Origin: JBKQWK01 sp052139595
GTDB lineage: Bacteria; Actinomycetota; Thermoleophilia; UBA2241
Reading direction: 5' to 3'
Length of the DNA stretch: 13,647 nt
Assembly: GCA_052139595.1 (NCBI GenBank)
Contig: JBKQWK010000304.1
Location: 1-13,647, forward strand
Shown here: positions 13,048 to 13,647 of the stretch, in pieces
How the letters are laid out: each line of letters begins with the position of its first letter
Position numbering within the stretch: the stretch's first letter is position 1
Notes under the pieces: model-generated
What the model saw: the letters and a program-made list of their open reading frames with translations, nothing else
Told to the model about the DNA's origin: nothing
The model's database searches: none
Translations under genes and position numbers: made by a program

Positions 13048-13647
13048 TCAGCCGCCAACCCGGTGCGGCGGCACGTCCAGCGCCAGCGCCTGGATGGTGG
13101 CCTCACGCGGCACGCCCTCAACATCCCAGCCGCGCAGTTCGTAGTACTCGTCCAGCGCGGCCCGGAACGACCCGGCGCCAACCACCTTGCCAGCGGCAAC
13201 ACCATCGGGATGCGGCGTGTTGAGAATGCGCTCGGGCAGCCGATCATCATCCCGGTGCAAGCCCTCGCGCAGGTTCAAAAGCCGGCCGAGGTTCCAGATG
13301 CGAGCGCCAGTGGTCATGAGCTCCTCGTCGGTGACCTCGCGTCCCCAGAGATGTTCGAAGTAGACAGCGACAAACGCGGTATCGACGGCCATGTTGGCGC
13401 ACCAGACGCCGGTCCAGGCGAGAGCACTGAAGTCCTGCAGATCGACGACCAGCTGCGCTTTGCCCCGCAACGAGTCGGCCGCGCCGGCGCCACCGAGAAT
13501 GTCGTCGCCGGCGGTAAACGCGCGCATGTGACAGGCGCCGCGATCGGAGGTCGCGTAGCCCAGACCCATGGCAAACGTGCCGCGCGGGTCGTAGGACGGC
13601 ATCTCCAGGCCCTTGACCTCGACCGCCAGGTCCGGCCGGCCTTTGAG
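13048..13647 (-). CDS. Aldehyde:ferredoxin oxidoreductase family protein (C-terminal 199 residues, gene runs off the right edge)
   Basis: The C-terminal third of an AOR-type tungsten/molybdopterin oxidoreductase, with its 5' end beyond the window. It contains the family hallmarks VEVKGLEMPSYDPRG, MGLGYATSDRGACHMRA, a segment ending LNLREGLHRDDDRLPERIL, and the closing LDEYYELRGWDVEGVP followed by a conserved-type LALDV. The enzyme class oxidises aldehydes to acids, or runs in reverse, with ferredoxin as electron partner in anaerobes. Full members are about 600-630 residues, so roughly 400 are missing at the window edge rather than deleted. The next gene, 31 nt downstream, is a two-ferredoxin/FrhB-type protein, suggesting an operon. 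The exact substrate cannot be read from this part. The stop is TGA. Confidence 0.9.
   Translation of the reverse strand, partial: LKGRPDLAVEVKGLEMPSYDPRGTFAMGLGYATSDRGACHMRAFTAGDDILGGAGAADSLRGKAQLVVDLQDFSALAWTGVWCANMAVDTAFVAVYFEHLWGREVTDEELMTTGARIWNLGRLLNLREGLHRDDDRLPERILNTPHPDGVAAGKVVGAGSFRAALDEYYELRGWDVEGVPREATIQALALDVPPHRVGG

Noticed and set aside
13017..13250. An upstream extension of the FrhB-type protein to a start at 13250
   Set aside because: It would overlap the aldehyde oxidoreductase gene by about 200 nt and reads as Arg/Pro-rich non-family sequence.
1..13647. tRNA, rRNA, CRISPR array, pylT or insertion sequence
   Set aside because: Looked for by eye on both strands and not found. 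A tRNA(Pyl) search with a covariance model would be needed to exclude it formally.

Overview
The window is high-GC bacterial DNA. A twin-arginine lipoprotein signal ending in LLAAC, TANNNT-type -10 boxes, a leaderless promoter and an F420-hydrogenase-beta-type protein suggest an actinobacterium-like, probably anaerobic host. That assignment is inference; there is no rRNA or marker gene here.

The centre of the window is a methylamine-demethylation cluster. mtbB (dimethylamine:corrinoid methyltransferase, 4397-5866, + strand) overlaps mtbC (its corrinoid protein, 5863-6510). A TetR-family repressor gene (6557-7267, -) and mttB (trimethylamine:corrinoid methyltransferase, 7409-8878, -) follow. 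Both methyltransferase genes are interrupted by one in-frame UAG (5441-5443 and 7895-7897). In each case the reading frame continues with family-typical sequence, and the UAG sits where these families carry pyrrolysine. Naive annotation would split each gene in two. The pylT/pylS/pylBCD genes are not in the window.

A 16-bp sequence, TTAAYCRRTTARTTAG, occurs upstream of mtbB, mttB and an ABC-transporter solute-binding protein gene. In front of mtbB and mttB it starts exactly 2 nt after the -10 box of a 17-nt-spaced promoter, an ideal repressor position. The three genes look like one regulon; the TetR protein is the best candidate regulator.

Left side (1-4200, - strand): a partial DUF5131 (phage Gp37/Gp68-like, three-Cys) gene overlaps a large helicase-nuclease restriction gene (BPTD_3080 type). 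Next comes a higBA toxin-antitoxin pair whose toxin has lost its middle. The pair sits between two direct copies of a 56-bp palindromic repeat.

Right side (9185-13647, - strand): an Lrp/AsnC regulator, a very long stem-loop, the Tat-exported solute-binding lipoprotein, a two-ferredoxin/FrhB-type iron-sulfur protein, and the C-terminal part of an aldehyde ferredoxin oxidoreductase that runs off the right edge. The oxidoreductase and the iron-sulfur protein form a probable operon and may supply low-potential electrons.

Gene-free stretches: 3441-3688 holds one repeat copy and a -10-like box; 4156-4396 holds the higBA promoter, the second repeat copy and the mtbB promoter/operator; 8879-9184 holds the mttB promoter/operator, a ladder of A-tracts and a hairpin behind lrp. 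No tRNA, rRNA, CRISPR array or insertion sequence was recognised.
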